Below, piece after piece: positions 9,864 through 18,634 of a stretch of 37,363 nt of DNA (positions are counted from its first letter, which is position 1; each line of letters begins with the position of its first letter). Source of the DNA: an uncultured Bacteroidales bacterium (lineage in GTDB: Bacteria; Bacteroidota; Bacteroidia; Bacteroidales; P3); the NCBI GenBank assembly GCA_947165255.1, contig CAMUZR010000025.1:1-37363 (forward strand), given 5' to 3'. The notes beneath the pieces are model-generated. The model saw only the letters and a program-made list of their open reading frames with translations, was not told the origin of the DNA and searched no databases. Both the position numbers and the translations under genes were made by a program.

Positions 9864-9866
9864 CAT

Positions 9867-10080
9867 TTTCTTACGAAAGTCAGGTAAGCAGATGCAAGAA
9901 AAGCATTGCGATATTGTCCTTTTAACCGAATTCGCCAATAATTCATACGGGATGATTGAGCATTTTTGCTTTCGCTTGTTGCGTATGCAATTGGCACTTA
10001 CGCCAACGGCATATCTTCAGGCGTGAGATATGTTCTTTAAACCCCGTTCCCGTATAGGTGTTTGGCGATACCTGGTTAAA
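9867..10080 (+). ncRNA. Structured leader RNA of cassette 1 (candidate)
   Basis: A long leader that can fold into an interrupted rod: TTTAACC (9921-9927) pairs with 10074-10080, TCGCCAA (9932-9938) with 10062-10068, and ATACGGG (9945-9951) with 10049-10055, all perfect, collinear and properly nested. The tip holds small hairpins (AGCA/TGCT at 9959-9970, TTGC/GCAA at 9979-9990) and two partly exclusive helices: CTTACGCC (9997-10004) with 10020-10027, or CATATCT (10010-10016) with 10026-10032. A CATGAG/CTCATG hairpin with a T-rich tail follows at about 10087-10115. The plan resembles the leader at 18635, but the primary sequence does not. Function unknown; a riboswitch-like leader or a free small RNA are both possible. 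Confidence 0.5.
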
Positions 10081-10170
10081 GACGGACATGAGTACATAAG
10101 TCTCATGCCTTTCTTTATGGTATTCACCGCCCGTTGGGGACTTGGGGCAGCCAAAAACACATTCACACCT

Positions 10171-10344
10171 ATGAACGAAAAGAATTGTAAGAAAAACTAC
10201 GCATCTCCCACAGTGGAGGTACTGAATGCCCGTGTCGAAGCCGGTTACCAGACTTCAAATCCACAAGGCAATGCCAACACTACCCGCTACAACGAAGGCA
10301 GCTGGGACACTCCAAGCGGTAACTCAAATGCACGGTACAATTAA
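10171..10344 (+). CDS. 57-residue peptide of the ARVExGxQ family, cassette 1
   Basis: Small protein starting MNEKNCKKNYASPTVEVLNA, continuing RVEAGYQTS and ending in an Asn/Gly/Ser-rich tail (NSNARYN). Its first half aligns with the 56-residue product at 19002 over the pattern YxxPxVExxxARVExGxQ; the tails differ in sequence but share polar, Gly/Asn-rich composition. There is no signal peptide or membrane segment. The frame is open to 10030, but the homologue begins just before the shared motif and the upstream stretch looks non-coding, so the ATG at 10171 is preferred. The lipoprotein gene begins exactly 19 bases after the stop, as in cassette 2. Function unknown; small proteins with a similar Y-x-x-P-x-x-E start are abundant and unstudied in Bacteroidales (recollection, not searched). 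Confidence 0.72.
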   Translation: MNEKNCKKNYASPTVEVLNARVEAGYQTSNPQGNANTTRYNEGSWDTPSGNSNARYN

Positions 10345-10363
10345 CCCTAATTACGTACACGCC

Positions 10364-12232
10364 ATGAAGAAAGTTCTATTCCTTTCTACCCTTATTGCAG
10401 CCGTTCTGCTGGCCTCCAGCTGCCAGAAGGAACAGGAGTTGGTCACCCTCGGAGCTGTCATCAGCCAGACGGGCAAGACCTATATCGACGACCGCTACCC
10501 CTGCTGGAACAACGGCGACCAGGTGTATGTCAACAACGCCGCCTATCCCATCTCGGCAGCCTCCGGCCCTTCGGCGCAGATTGCCGACGTGGTGTCCGCC
10601 GACGGCTACCGAGCCATTTTCCCCGCCTCGTTGGTGCCAGCTAACATGGACATCACCAACAGCAGCAGTATTCCCGTCACCCTGCCCGCTACGCAGGTCT
10701 ATACCCTCATGGACGGCCACCAGCGCGTAAACGCTCCCATGGGAGCCTATACCGACGGTAGCACACTGCAGTTCTACAACCTCTGCTCCATCATCCACGT
10801 GGTTGTCAACAACAACACCGGCGGCGACATGACGCTCGGCGGCCTGAAGATAGAAACTGCCAACGCCTACCTGAGCGGTGCAGGCACAGCCACCGTCAAC
10901 GGCACCGGCAATGACGGCATCACCCTCTCCTCCGATGCCTCCCACTCCGTCTCCCTCCGCCTGTCGGGAGCCACCAACGTTACCCTTGCTGCGGGAGCCC
11001 AGTCCACCTTCGACATCTACGTCCCCGCCTTCCCCACGGACAACGTCACCATTACCCTCACCACCACCAACGGCTACTCCTTCGAGCTCACCAAGAACGG
11101 AGTTGCCCTGAACCCCAATATCTACACCACCGTCACCCTCACCGTCACCTCCCTCACCAAAATCCCCCCCGCCAATCTGGTGAATGGAACTACGTTTAAA
11201 CATGCCATTCCCAGCGGTGTCACTTCCGTGGTTTTCGAATATAATAATGCTTCGACATCGAATACTATACTCTCAACACCCAATTCCCCTATTCCCATTT
11301 ATGGTATTTTGGAAGGAAGTGTATGGCATGTATGCACTGCCTCCGATTCAATATATGCCAACCCGGACTGTTCAAGTATGTTCGGCAGTAACGGTATGGG
11401 TTATTACCTGCGCTCCATTGATTTTGGATCTGGTTTCAACACTTCCAAAGTGACGAATATGAGTTGGATGTTTGCCTATTGCTACTATATCACCAGCCTC
11501 GACCTCTCTACATTCAACACTTCCAACGTGACGAATATGAGTCAGATGTTTCAATGTTGCCAATTCAACCTGACAAGCCTTGACCTCTCCAACTTCAACA
11601 CTACCAACGTGACGAATATGAGTCGGATGTTTTATGATTGCTATCCCCTGACCAGTCTTAACCTTTCAAGCTTTAACACTTCGAACGTGACGAATATGAG
11701 TGAAATGTTTGGCTATTGTACCAGTTTGACCAGCCTCAACCTCTCAAACTTCAACACTGCCAATGTGACGAATATGAACGGTATGTTTAGGTATTGCTCC
11801 AGCCTAACCAGCCTCAACCTCTCCAACTTCAACACTGCCAACGTGACGGATATGGGTGGTATGTTTTCCTGTTGCAAAAGTCTGACCAGCCTCAACCTCT
11901 CCAACTTCAACACTGCCAACGTGACGGATATGAATCGGATGTTTTTCTTGTGCCAAAGCCTGACCGGACTCGACCTTTCCAACTTCAACTCTGCCAATGT
12001 GACGAATATGTGGCGTATGTTCAGCGATTGCTCCAGCCTGACGAGCCTTGACCTCTCCAACTTCAACATGAGTCATGTAACTAATAAAGAGGAGATGTGT
12101 TATATTTTATCCACTACTTCTGGCTATTGCACCATCACTTGCCCATTGGCAGTGCAAAACGAACTTGAGACCGGGACAAACCTTCCCACCACCGGAGTTA
12201 CCTTCACTTGGCTAAGACCTACTTCAAAGTGA
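10364..12232 (+). CDS. Surface lipoprotein: fimbrillin-like domain plus BspA-type leucine-rich repeats
   Basis: 622 residues. A lipoprotein signal ends at SSC (Cys20), followed by QKEQE, an acidic/Lys stretch like the Bacteroidota surface-export signal. Residues of about 25-270 form a beta-rich domain with W-x-x-GDQVYV, a YRAIFPASL turn, LPATQVY and FYNLCSIIH; the same marks occur in the lipoprotein at 19192, suggesting a fimbrillin/Mfa-like fold. From about residue 355 there are nine units of the DUF285/BspA type (NVTNMxxMFxxCxxLTSL), a fold found in adhesins binding host or bacterial surfaces. The frame is open to 10226, but only the ATG at 10364 gives the lipoprotein signal. A strong terminator follows at 12294. 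Confidence 0.87.
   Translation: MKKVLFLSTLIAAVLLASSCQKEQELVTLGAVISQTGKTYIDDRYPCWNNGDQVYVNNAAYPISAASGPSAQIADVVSADGYRAIFPASLVPANMDITNSSSIPVTLPATQVYTLMDGHQRVNAPMGAYTDGSTLQFYNLCSIIHVVVNNNTGGDMTLGGLKIETANAYLSGAGTATVNGTGNDGITLSSDASHSVSLRLSGATNVTLAAGAQSTFDIYVPAFPTDNVTITLTTTNGYSFELTKNGVALNPNIYTTVTLTVTSLTKIPPANLVNGTTFKHAIPSGVTSVVFEYNNASTSNTILSTPNSPIPIYGILEGSVWHVCTASDSIYANPDCSSMFGSNGMGYYLRSIDFGSGFNTSKVTNMSWMFAYCYYITSLDLSTFNTSNVTNMSQMFQCCQFNLTSLDLSNFNTTNVTNMSRMFYDCYPLTSLNLSSFNTSNVTNMSEMFGYCTSLTSLNLSNFNTANVTNMNGMFRYCSSLTSLNLSNFNTANVTDMGGMFSCCKSLTSLNLSNFNTANVTDMNRMFFLCQSLTGLDLSNFNSANVTNMWRMFSDCSSLTSLDLSNFNMSHVTNKEEMCYILSTTSGYCTITCPLAVQNELETGTNLPTTGVTFTWLRPTSK
11431..12090 (+). repeat. 78-bp tandem repeats encoding 26-residue BspA units
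   Basis: Nine units start with FN(T/S/M) and carry VTNM-x-x-MF; the central ones are nearly identical in DNA (for example the AACACTGCC block at 11831 recurs at 11909, 78 bases on). Because 78 is divisible by three, other frames stay open too, producing spurious reading frames on both strands. One early unit has an extra residue. Confidence 0.9.
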
Positions 12233-12293
12233 GGCAACCGTCCTACTACTACTTTTGAATTATGCTCTTGCCGTAGGCACGGCATCTTATAAA

Positions 12294-12334
12294 CCCCACA
12301 CTAAGCAACCGACGAGCGTAGTGTGGGGTTTTCT
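12294..12334 (+). terminator. Intrinsic terminator of cassette 1
   Basis: CCCCACACTA (12294-12303) pairs with TAGTGTGGGG (12319-12328), ten perfect pairs, followed by TTTTCT. Confidence 0.92.
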
Positions 12335-12708
12335 GTAGAACTATCCTGCGTGTCGACTACTCGTTACATTCGCACCGCTTTGGTGTGTCTGCTAATTATA
12401 GGTACAGTCTTGTAAGCATACCCAAACTGCGCCTAGCTGAAGCCACGGGAGATTTCTTCGGTCGCGACCACCTTCGGCAAAGTGTAAAGGTAATGCTTTA
12501 CTTTGTTTCGGACACTTTTTAAGGTGGGTTCTATTTATTTGTTTTCGTGTCGCGTCCCTATCGGGACGCATCTGTTTGCCTCAGATAATCACCGCACTAC
12601 GTACGGTGTTATTCATATCTCACCCCGATGGGGTGATTAATAGAAGTTTCCTTAAGCATTAGGTAGGTATAAAAAAGCAAAACCGGACGTTCCTTGGTGC
12701 AGTTTTAT
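12335..12708. repeat. Intergenic region with a run of short palindromes
   Basis: No gene is supported. At least four short hairpins follow each other: GTAAAG/CTTTAC near 12482-12500, GCGTCCC/GGGACGC (12552-12569, loop TATC), CACCG/CGGTG (12590-12608) and TCACCCC/GGGGTGA (12620-12636, loop GAT). None has a long T tract. They look like REP-type intergenic palindromes. Confidence 0.55.
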
Positions 12709-12748
12709 AAAAAAAAGCACTCAGGCGTAGCAGATAGGCCTGAGTGCT
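12709..12748 (-). terminator. Intrinsic terminator of the coiled-coil lipoprotein gene
   Basis: On the - strand AGCACTCAGGC pairs with GCCTGAGTGCT (12716-12726 and 12738-12748), eleven perfect pairs, and is followed by a run of seven T or more. Confidence 0.92.
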
Positions 12749-12776
12749 AATGTTCTTTATGTAGTTTAATGAAGGG

Positions 12777-13658
12777 TTACTTGGTGGAGATGACCAGGAA
12801 GCGGGTCTGCTCCCAGAACTTGGTGGGGTTGAGAATGCGGAGGTAGGAAACCAGCTTGGGGTCGTTTTCGTCCATGACGAGTTCATAGCTGTTCTCGGCA
12901 TGTTTGGAAACCACGACGGCTCTCTTCATATTGATAGGAATGGTGGTCACCTTGGTGCGGTCGATTTGAGTGAAGCGGTCCAGGGGCATGTCGGTGTTGG
13001 TGCCCAGGTGGCGGCCAATGCCGATGAAGCCACCGGCCTTGCTGACGATGCCGGCTTCGTTGAGGTCGTCATAGCTGCCCACAACATAGTAGGCGCGGTT
13101 TGCCTCGTTGGTCTGACGCTGGATAAACTGGTCTTTCTCGACATTGGAGGCGGTGAGCTGAGACACATCCTCGTTGAGTTTTTTGATGAGCACCTTGTTG
13201 CTTTCGAGTTCGGTCAGCAGCTCGGCAATCTGCGACTCCTGGGCGGCAATGCGCTCTTCTTGGCGGTTGACGAGTTCCTGCAGACGGGTGCTCTCGTTGC
13301 CTTCGGATTTAACCTTGGCTTGGAGGTTGGCCAGTTTTTGCTTATTGGCAGCCATGAGGCTTTCGATGTTCTTAATCTGTTCGTTGATTTGGTTTTTGAC
13401 GTTAGGCTGGCCTTCGATGTTGGCACGGCGGAGTTGCTGGATGGCATTGTAGCGGGAGTTGACCGCTGCCAGGTTCTCTTCAATTTCGTTCAGGGTGGCG
13501 AACATGGAATCTAATTCGGCATCCTTAGTGTTGATAATCTGCTTAAGCGAATCGTTGGCCTTGATAGCGGCATCGAGCTCGGGGTTGTTCTGATTGTTGC
13601 AGGAGGCAAAAATCACAGCCACGACGGCCAGAGCTAAACCCAATACAATTTTTTTCAT
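12777..13658 (-). CDS. Coiled-coil lipoprotein, possibly of the Cbp1-type adhesin group
   Basis: 293 residues. The lipoprotein signal ends at FASC (Cys20), then NNQNNPELD. Residues of about 30-185 form a nearly continuous heptad-rich coiled coil (LDSMFATLNEIEENLAAVNS and onward). A globular C-terminal domain of about 110 residues begins at AYYVVGSYDDL and ends FWEQTRFLVIS. This layout is common and conserved in Bacteroidales and I recall such proteins being annotated as collagen-binding (Cbp1) glycoproteins; that assignment is weak and the role may be envelope-structural. The gene is alone on the - strand with its own terminator and is divergent from dcp. Confidence 0.8.
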   Translation of the reverse strand: MKKIVLGLALAVVAVIFASCNNQNNPELDAAIKANDSLKQIINTKDAELDSMFATLNEIEENLAAVNSRYNAIQQLRRANIEGQPNVKNQINEQIKNIESLMAANKQKLANLQAKVKSEGNESTRLQELVNRQEERIAAQESQIAELLTELESNKVLIKKLNEDVSQLTASNVEKDQFIQRQTNEANRAYYVVGSYDDLNEAGIVSKAGGFIGIGRHLGTNTDMPLDRFTQIDRTKVTTIPINMKRAVVVSKHAENSYELVMDENDPKLVSYLRILNPTKFWEQTRFLVISTK

Positions 13659-13838
13659 TTTTTGCTAGTTTTTAAAAAGTAGGAAGTGTTTTGTTTATGA
13701 ATTCTTCCCACATTGCATTAATATTATTTTTTAGTTTTCGTACAATATTTTTACTTCTTTACGTTATTGTTAAAAACGGAGAAGGCATTTTTTTATTGCA
13801 TTTATTCTTAGAAACATTCATAATAAACCTTAAAAATT

Positions 13839-15929
13839 ATGGCAAAATACACAAAAATACTACTTCTTATGACTATTGTTAGCACTGCAGCGCCCGCTTT
13901 GGGGCAGACGAACCCCCTGCTGGAGGATTGGAACACACCGCACCAGACGCCTCCGTTCAGCCTGATACGCACAGAGCACTATGCTCCAGCCATGCGGGCC
14001 GCCATAAAAGAGGCCGAAGCCAATATTGGCAATATCGTGAAGCAGAAAGAGGCAGCCACATTCGAAAATACCATCGTGGCCTTGCAGACAGCCAGCGAGC
14101 GACTGGACCGCATAAGCGGGGTTCTTTTCAACCTGAACGAGTGCAACACCGACTCTGCCATGCAACAGGTTGTGATGGAGCTGACGCCCGAACTCACCCG
14201 GTACGAGAACAGCGTGAGCATGAACGAAAAGCTTTTTGCCCGCGTGAAGGCAGTCTATGAGCAGCGGGACAAACTGGAGCTGACCACGGAACAGCGCACC
14301 CTGCTGGAGAATACATATAAGGGTTTTGTCCGCAACGGTGTCAACCTATCGGGCCGCGATAAGAAAATCTTTGCCAAAAATAGCGAGCGTTTGGCCGAGT
14401 TGTCGCAGAAGATGAACCAGAACGTGTTGGCAGATAATAATAACTACATTCTCCACATTACTAAGGAACGCGACCTGAACGGCCTTCCTGAGAATGTGAA
14501 AGCCGCAGCCAGACAGGAAGCCGCCGAACGCGATATGGACGGATGGGTCTTCACTCTGGCATATCCTTCCTTCGGCCCTTTCATCACCTATGCCGACAAT
14601 CGCGACCTGCGCGAACAGATGTGGCGCGCCTACAACAGCCGGGGCAACCGAGGCAACGAAAACGACAACAACGAGATTATACGTGAGATGACTCTCCTGC
14701 GCTATCAGCAGGCAAAACTGCTGGGATACAGCAATTATAGCGAGTATGTGCTGAGTAACCGCATGTGCGAGACACCTGCTCAACTTTCTAAGTTTTTCGA
14801 CCAGTTGCTGGACGCTTCGATGCCATACGCCATTCAAGACCTGAAGGATGTGAGCAACTACGCCTCACGCCACGGAGCCAAACTGCCCCTGCAGCGTTGG
14901 GATTTCTCCTACTGGAGCGAGAAGATGAAGCAGGACAAATACGATTTCGACGAGGAGTTGCTGCGCCCCTACTTCCAGCTGGAGAATGTCCGCCAGGGTA
15001 TCTTCAATCTCTACGGCCGTCTCTATGGTTTAACTTTCAAGGAGGCCCACGACATTGATATTTATCATCCCGATGTAAAGGTATACGAGGTTTATGACGG
15101 CAACCGTTTTATGGCAGTGCTCTACCTTGACATGCACCCAAGAGCCAGCAAGCGTAGCGGTGCCTGGATGACTGAATTCCGCAACCAGAGCAATATCGAC
15201 GGGAATGAGGTTCGCCCCCTCATTCAGGTGGTGTGCAACTTTTCCAAACCGGTGGGCGACAAGCCTGCACTGCTCAGTTTTGACGAAGTGGAGACCTTCA
15301 TGCACGAGTTCGGCCACGCAATGCACGGCATGCTCAGCGACTGCACCTACCCCGGCGTGAGCGGCACAAGCGTGAAGCGTGACTTTGTGGAACTTCCCTC
15401 TCAGGTGATGGAAAACTGGTGCTATGAGCCTGAATTCCTAAATACTTTTGCCCGCCACTACCAGACGGGCGCCACCATTCCAATGGAATACATTCAGAAA
15501 ATCCGTGCCGCTGAGAAATACTTGGCCGGATGGCTCTGCGTTCGCCAGTTGAGTTTGGGTCTGGTAGACTTTGCCTTCCACACCATCACCGAGCCCATCG
15601 AAGGCCCCATCGAGGTCTTTGAACGCGCCCACATGAAGGAGTTACTTCCCGCAGTACAGGGCACGAACACAAGTACTGCCTTCACGCACATCTTTGCCGG
15701 CGGATATGCTTCGGGCTACTATGGGTATAAATGGGCCGAGGTGTTGGATGCCGACGTCTTCTCTAAGTTTAAGCAGAACGGCATTTTCGATAAGACTACG
15801 GCCGAAGCCTTCCGAAACGAAGTCCTCAGCAAAGGTGGCACCGAGCATCCTGCCGTCCTCTTCCGCAACTTTATGGGTCGAGACCCAAAAATAGATGCCC
15901 TCCTGCAAAGATGCGGCTTTAACAACTAA
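13839..15929 (+). CDS. dcp: M3-family peptidyl-dipeptidase, exported
   Basis: Zinc metallopeptidase that removes C-terminal dipeptides from oligopeptides. The 696-residue protein carries the zinc site HEFGH at about residues 489-493 (within FMHEFGHAMHG) and the third ligand Glu about 25-30 residues on in the RDFVELPSQVMENW segment, as in Dcp/oligopeptidase A. The N-terminus MAKYTKILLLMTIVSTAAPALGQ looks like a signal peptide, so action in the periplasm is likely. Family length is about 680-710 residues, so this is complete. A moderate terminator separates it from rnr. Confidence 0.93.
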   Translation: MAKYTKILLLMTIVSTAAPALGQTNPLLEDWNTPHQTPPFSLIRTEHYAPAMRAAIKEAEANIGNIVKQKEAATFENTIVALQTASERLDRISGVLFNLNECNTDSAMQQVVMELTPELTRYENSVSMNEKLFARVKAVYEQRDKLELTTEQRTLLENTYKGFVRNGVNLSGRDKKIFAKNSERLAELSQKMNQNVLADNNNYILHITKERDLNGLPENVKAAARQEAAERDMDGWVFTLAYPSFGPFITYADNRDLREQMWRAYNSRGNRGNENDNNEIIREMTLLRYQQAKLLGYSNYSEYVLSNRMCETPAQLSKFFDQLLDASMPYAIQDLKDVSNYASRHGAKLPLQRWDFSYWSEKMKQDKYDFDEELLRPYFQLENVRQGIFNLYGRLYGLTFKEAHDIDIYHPDVKVYEVYDGNRFMAVLYLDMHPRASKRSGAWMTEFRNQSNIDGNEVRPLIQVVCNFSKPVGDKPALLSFDEVETFMHEFGHAMHGMLSDCTYPGVSGTSVKRDFVELPSQVMENWCYEPEFLNTFARHYQTGATIPMEYIQKIRAAEKYLAGWLCVRQLSLGLVDFAFHTITEPIEGPIEVFERAHMKELLPAVQGTNTSTAFTHIFAGGYASGYYGYKWAEVLDADVFSKFKQNGIFDKTTAEAFRNEVLSKGGTEHPAVLFRNFMGRDPKIDALLQRCGFNN

Positions 15930-15938
15930 TGCTTCTGG

Positions 15939-15978
15939 ATTCCTGGTCGAATATGTGTCGCCCAGGAATTCTTTATTT
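15939..15978 (+). terminator. Probable terminator between dcp and rnr
   Basis: ATTCCTGG (15939-15946) pairs with CCAGGAAT (15962-15969), followed by TCTTTATTT. The loop is 15 bases and the T tract is broken, so some read-through into rnr is likely. Confidence 0.6.
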
Positions 15979-15995
15979 ACATATTAGATAACAAA

Positions 15996-18425
15996 ATGAA
16001 CGACATTTACGCAAAACAGATACTAAAGATTTTTGCCAATAGTCCGTTCGACTCTTTCAACTACAAACAAATTGCCTCCAAGGTGGGTGCCCACGACAAG
16101 GGCGGCCGCCAGTTGGTAATGGCTACCATGCTGGAACTTGCCGAAAGCAAGATTTTGGTGGAAGATGAGAACGCACGTGGCAAATACAAGATTAACCCTA
16201 AGAGCATCAACGACGACCTACTCCCTAAGAACTACATAATTGGCACCATCGACATGAAGAATGGTGGCAAAGCATACGTGATTCCGCAAGAAGAGGGCCG
16301 CGAGGATGTGCAAATTTCACCCAACAACACCCACCACGCCCTTCATGGTGATCTGGTAAAGGTTCTCATGTTTCCCAAGAGGAAAATGCACAAACCCGAA
16401 GGCCAGGTGGTAGAAATCCTGCAACGGGCTCGTACAAAATTCGTTGGCATTCTGCAGAAGCAAGACCGATTTGCCTTTATGGTCAGCGACAATAAAACCA
16501 TGGTGGTGGACATTTTCATACCCCTAAACGACCTTTCGGGAGCCCAGGACGGCGAGAAAGTCCTGGTGGAAATGACCGATTGGCCAGAGCGTATGAACAA
16601 TCCCGTTGGCAAAGTCATCAAACGGTTAGGTCTCCCTGGCGACAACAACGTAGAAATGCAATCCATATTGGCCGAATATGACTTCCCTCTCGATTTCCCA
16701 TCCGATGTGGAACGCGAAGCCGCACATATTAACCCACCCACCGATAAGGATTATGAAGGGCGCAAAGACTTCCGCAAGACGACCACTTTTACCATCGACC
16801 CTGCTGATGCCAAGGATTTCGACGACGCGCTCTCATTCCGCCGAATGAAAAACGGAAACTATGAGGTAGGCGTGCATATTGCAGACGTGAGCCACTACGT
16901 ACTCCCCGGCTCACGCATCGACCAAGAAGCCTACATCCGCGGCACCAGCGTATACCTTGTGGACCGCACCATTCCCATGTTGCCCGAAAAGCTTTGCAAC
17001 GGTGTCTGCTCCCTTCGACCGCATGAAGACAAACTCTGCTTCAGCGTAGTCATGGAAATGAACGACAAAGCCGAGGTGTTAAAGACATGGTTTGGCAAGA
17101 GCATCATCAACAGCGACATGCGATATGCATACGAGGAAGCACAGATAATAATCGACAGCAACGATGCCTCCGCCGTTCTACCTGAAAGTAACCAGAAAGC
17201 CAACAAAGCTACCGGCGAAGCCATCCTTCAGCTTCACCAGTTGGCCACTACCCTCCGCGAACAGCGTTACAAGGATGGGGCAATTAATTTTGACAGTCAG
17301 GAGGTAAAATTCCAACTGGATGAGAATGCCAAACCCATTGGTGTCTATATCAAAGAATCAAAAGAAGCCAACTGGCTGATTGAAGAGTTCATGCTACTGG
17401 CCAACAAACGAGTGGCCGAACAAGTGGGTAAAAACCAGAAAGAAAAGGACGAGAAGAAGCCTTCGAAGGCCAAAACTTTCGTCTATCGCGTCCACGACGA
17501 ACCTAACCCAGAGAAATTGAACACTTTTGTCGAGTTCGTATCCAAACTCGGTTTTTCTATGAAGGTCAATTCACGCAAAGCATTGGCCAACAGTTACAAC
17601 CATCTTTTCGAATCCATTGCCGGCCGTGGAGAGGAATACATGATAGACAATATCGCCATCCGTACCATGGCCAAGGCTTACTACAGCACCGAGAATATCG
17701 GTCACTACGGACTAGGCTTCCCCTTTTACACCCACTTTACCTCTCCCATCCGGCGCTACCCCGACCTGATGGTACACCGCCTCTTAGAACGTTACCTCAA
17801 CGGCGGCTCTTCTGTCAGTGCCGAAGAATATGAAGAGTATTGTAAACATTGTTCCGCAATGGAGAAACGGGCTTCCGATGCCGAACGTGCCAGCATAAAG
17901 TACAAGCAGGCAGAATTCCTCAGCGACAAAATCGGACAAGTATTCTCAGCCAATATTTCCGGCGTGAGCAAATGGGGCATATACGCTGAAATCGAAGGCA
18001 ATAAGTGCGAGGGCATGATTCCCATCGGAAGCCTGCAGGGTGACTATTATATGTTGGACGAGGACAACTACCAGGTCATCGGCCGCCGTTACGGAAAGTG
18101 CTACAAACTAGGCGATCCCGTGCAAATACGGGTCAAAGGCGTAGACATGCTCAAGAAACTCATCGACTTCGACCTAGTGGAAGAAGATACTTTCGGCGAC
18201 CTATCCGCCCCACAGGACCGCCATGGCCGCGCCAAACGAAACGCCCTATCTGCAAAGAAAACGGGAGGCAAGTCCTCTCATAGTCATCAAAAGGATGCCG
18301 ACAGCAAAGCCGAAGGCAACCCCTCTATGAAAGGTTCAAAAGGGAAAGGGAGGAATCAAAAACCCAAGTCATCCAAAGCTGCCAAAACGACCTCCAAAAG
18401 GAAGACCCGCAAGGATACCGAATAA
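15996..18425 (+). CDS. rnr: Ribonuclease R
   Basis: Processive 3'-5' exoribonuclease of the RNB family that degrades structured RNA. The 809-residue protein has an N-terminal winged-helix region (FNYKQIASKVG...GGRQLVMATML), two cold-shock/OB domains, the RNB catalytic core with the metal-binding cluster DPADAKDFDDALS (about residues 268-280), the RYPDLMVHR segment late in the core, a C-terminal S1 domain (KWGIYAEIEGNKCEGMIPIGSL) and a basic Lys/Ser tail of about 75 residues, typical of RNase R and used for RNA binding. A long perfect terminator follows. Confidence 0.96.
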   Translation: MNDIYAKQILKIFANSPFDSFNYKQIASKVGAHDKGGRQLVMATMLELAESKILVEDENARGKYKINPKSINDDLLPKNYIIGTIDMKNGGKAYVIPQEEGREDVQISPNNTHHALHGDLVKVLMFPKRKMHKPEGQVVEILQRARTKFVGILQKQDRFAFMVSDNKTMVVDIFIPLNDLSGAQDGEKVLVEMTDWPERMNNPVGKVIKRLGLPGDNNVEMQSILAEYDFPLDFPSDVEREAAHINPPTDKDYEGRKDFRKTTTFTIDPADAKDFDDALSFRRMKNGNYEVGVHIADVSHYVLPGSRIDQEAYIRGTSVYLVDRTIPMLPEKLCNGVCSLRPHEDKLCFSVVMEMNDKAEVLKTWFGKSIINSDMRYAYEEAQIIIDSNDASAVLPESNQKANKATGEAILQLHQLATTLREQRYKDGAINFDSQEVKFQLDENAKPIGVYIKESKEANWLIEEFMLLANKRVAEQVGKNQKEKDEKKPSKAKTFVYRVHDEPNPEKLNTFVEFVSKLGFSMKVNSRKALANSYNHLFESIAGRGEEYMIDNIAIRTMAKAYYSTENIGHYGLGFPFYTHFTSPIRRYPDLMVHRLLERYLNGGSSVSAEEYEEYCKHCSAMEKRASDAERASIKYKQAEFLSDKIGQVFSANISGVSKWGIYAEIEGNKCEGMIPIGSLQGDYYMLDEDNYQVIGRRYGKCYKLGDPVQIRVKGVDMLKKLIDFDLVEEDTFGDLSAPQDRHGRAKRNALSAKKTGGKSSHSHQKDADSKAEGNPSMKGSKGKGRNQKPKSSKAAKTTSKRKTRKDTE

Positions 18426-18460
18426 CGTCATCCCAAACAGAATAGCACAGCTTCATTCAC

Positions 18461-18514
18461 AACAGAACATCCGTTCCGCCATCACCCCATGCAGAACGGA
18501 TGTTCTGTTTTTTC
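18461..18514 (+). terminator. Strong intrinsic terminator of rnr
   Basis: Sixteen perfect pairs: 18461-18476 (starting AACAGAACATCC) with 18494-18509, then a T tract to 18514. The loop is 17 bases. Confidence 0.93.
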
Positions 18515-18623
18515 CAATCACAATGGGCAGAATTTACAACTCTGCTGAGCCATGGAGATGGGAGTCTTTCAAAGACGGAAAGCATGTTTTTTACGAAAAA
18601 GGCTCTAAACGAAAAAAAAATAG

Positions 18624-18631
18624 TATATTTG
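18624..18631 (+). promoter_or_regulatory. -7 promoter box (TATATTTG) of cassette 2
   Basis: TATATTTG matches TAnnTTTG; the usual -33 TTTG is absent. As in cassette 1, an inverted repeat starts directly at the box: CAGCGTC (18632-18638) with GACGCTG (18693-18699). The expected start near 18635 lies inside its left arm. Confidence 0.65.
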
Positions 18632-18634
18632 CAG

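Noticed and set aside
9805..10026. 73-codon frame over the cassette 1 leader
   Set aside because: Starts before the promoter box and reads through the structured RNA; no homologous frame in cassette 2.
11713..12076. Open frames on the - strand and in other + frames across the BspA repeats
   Set aside because: They exist only because the 78-base period is divisible by three.
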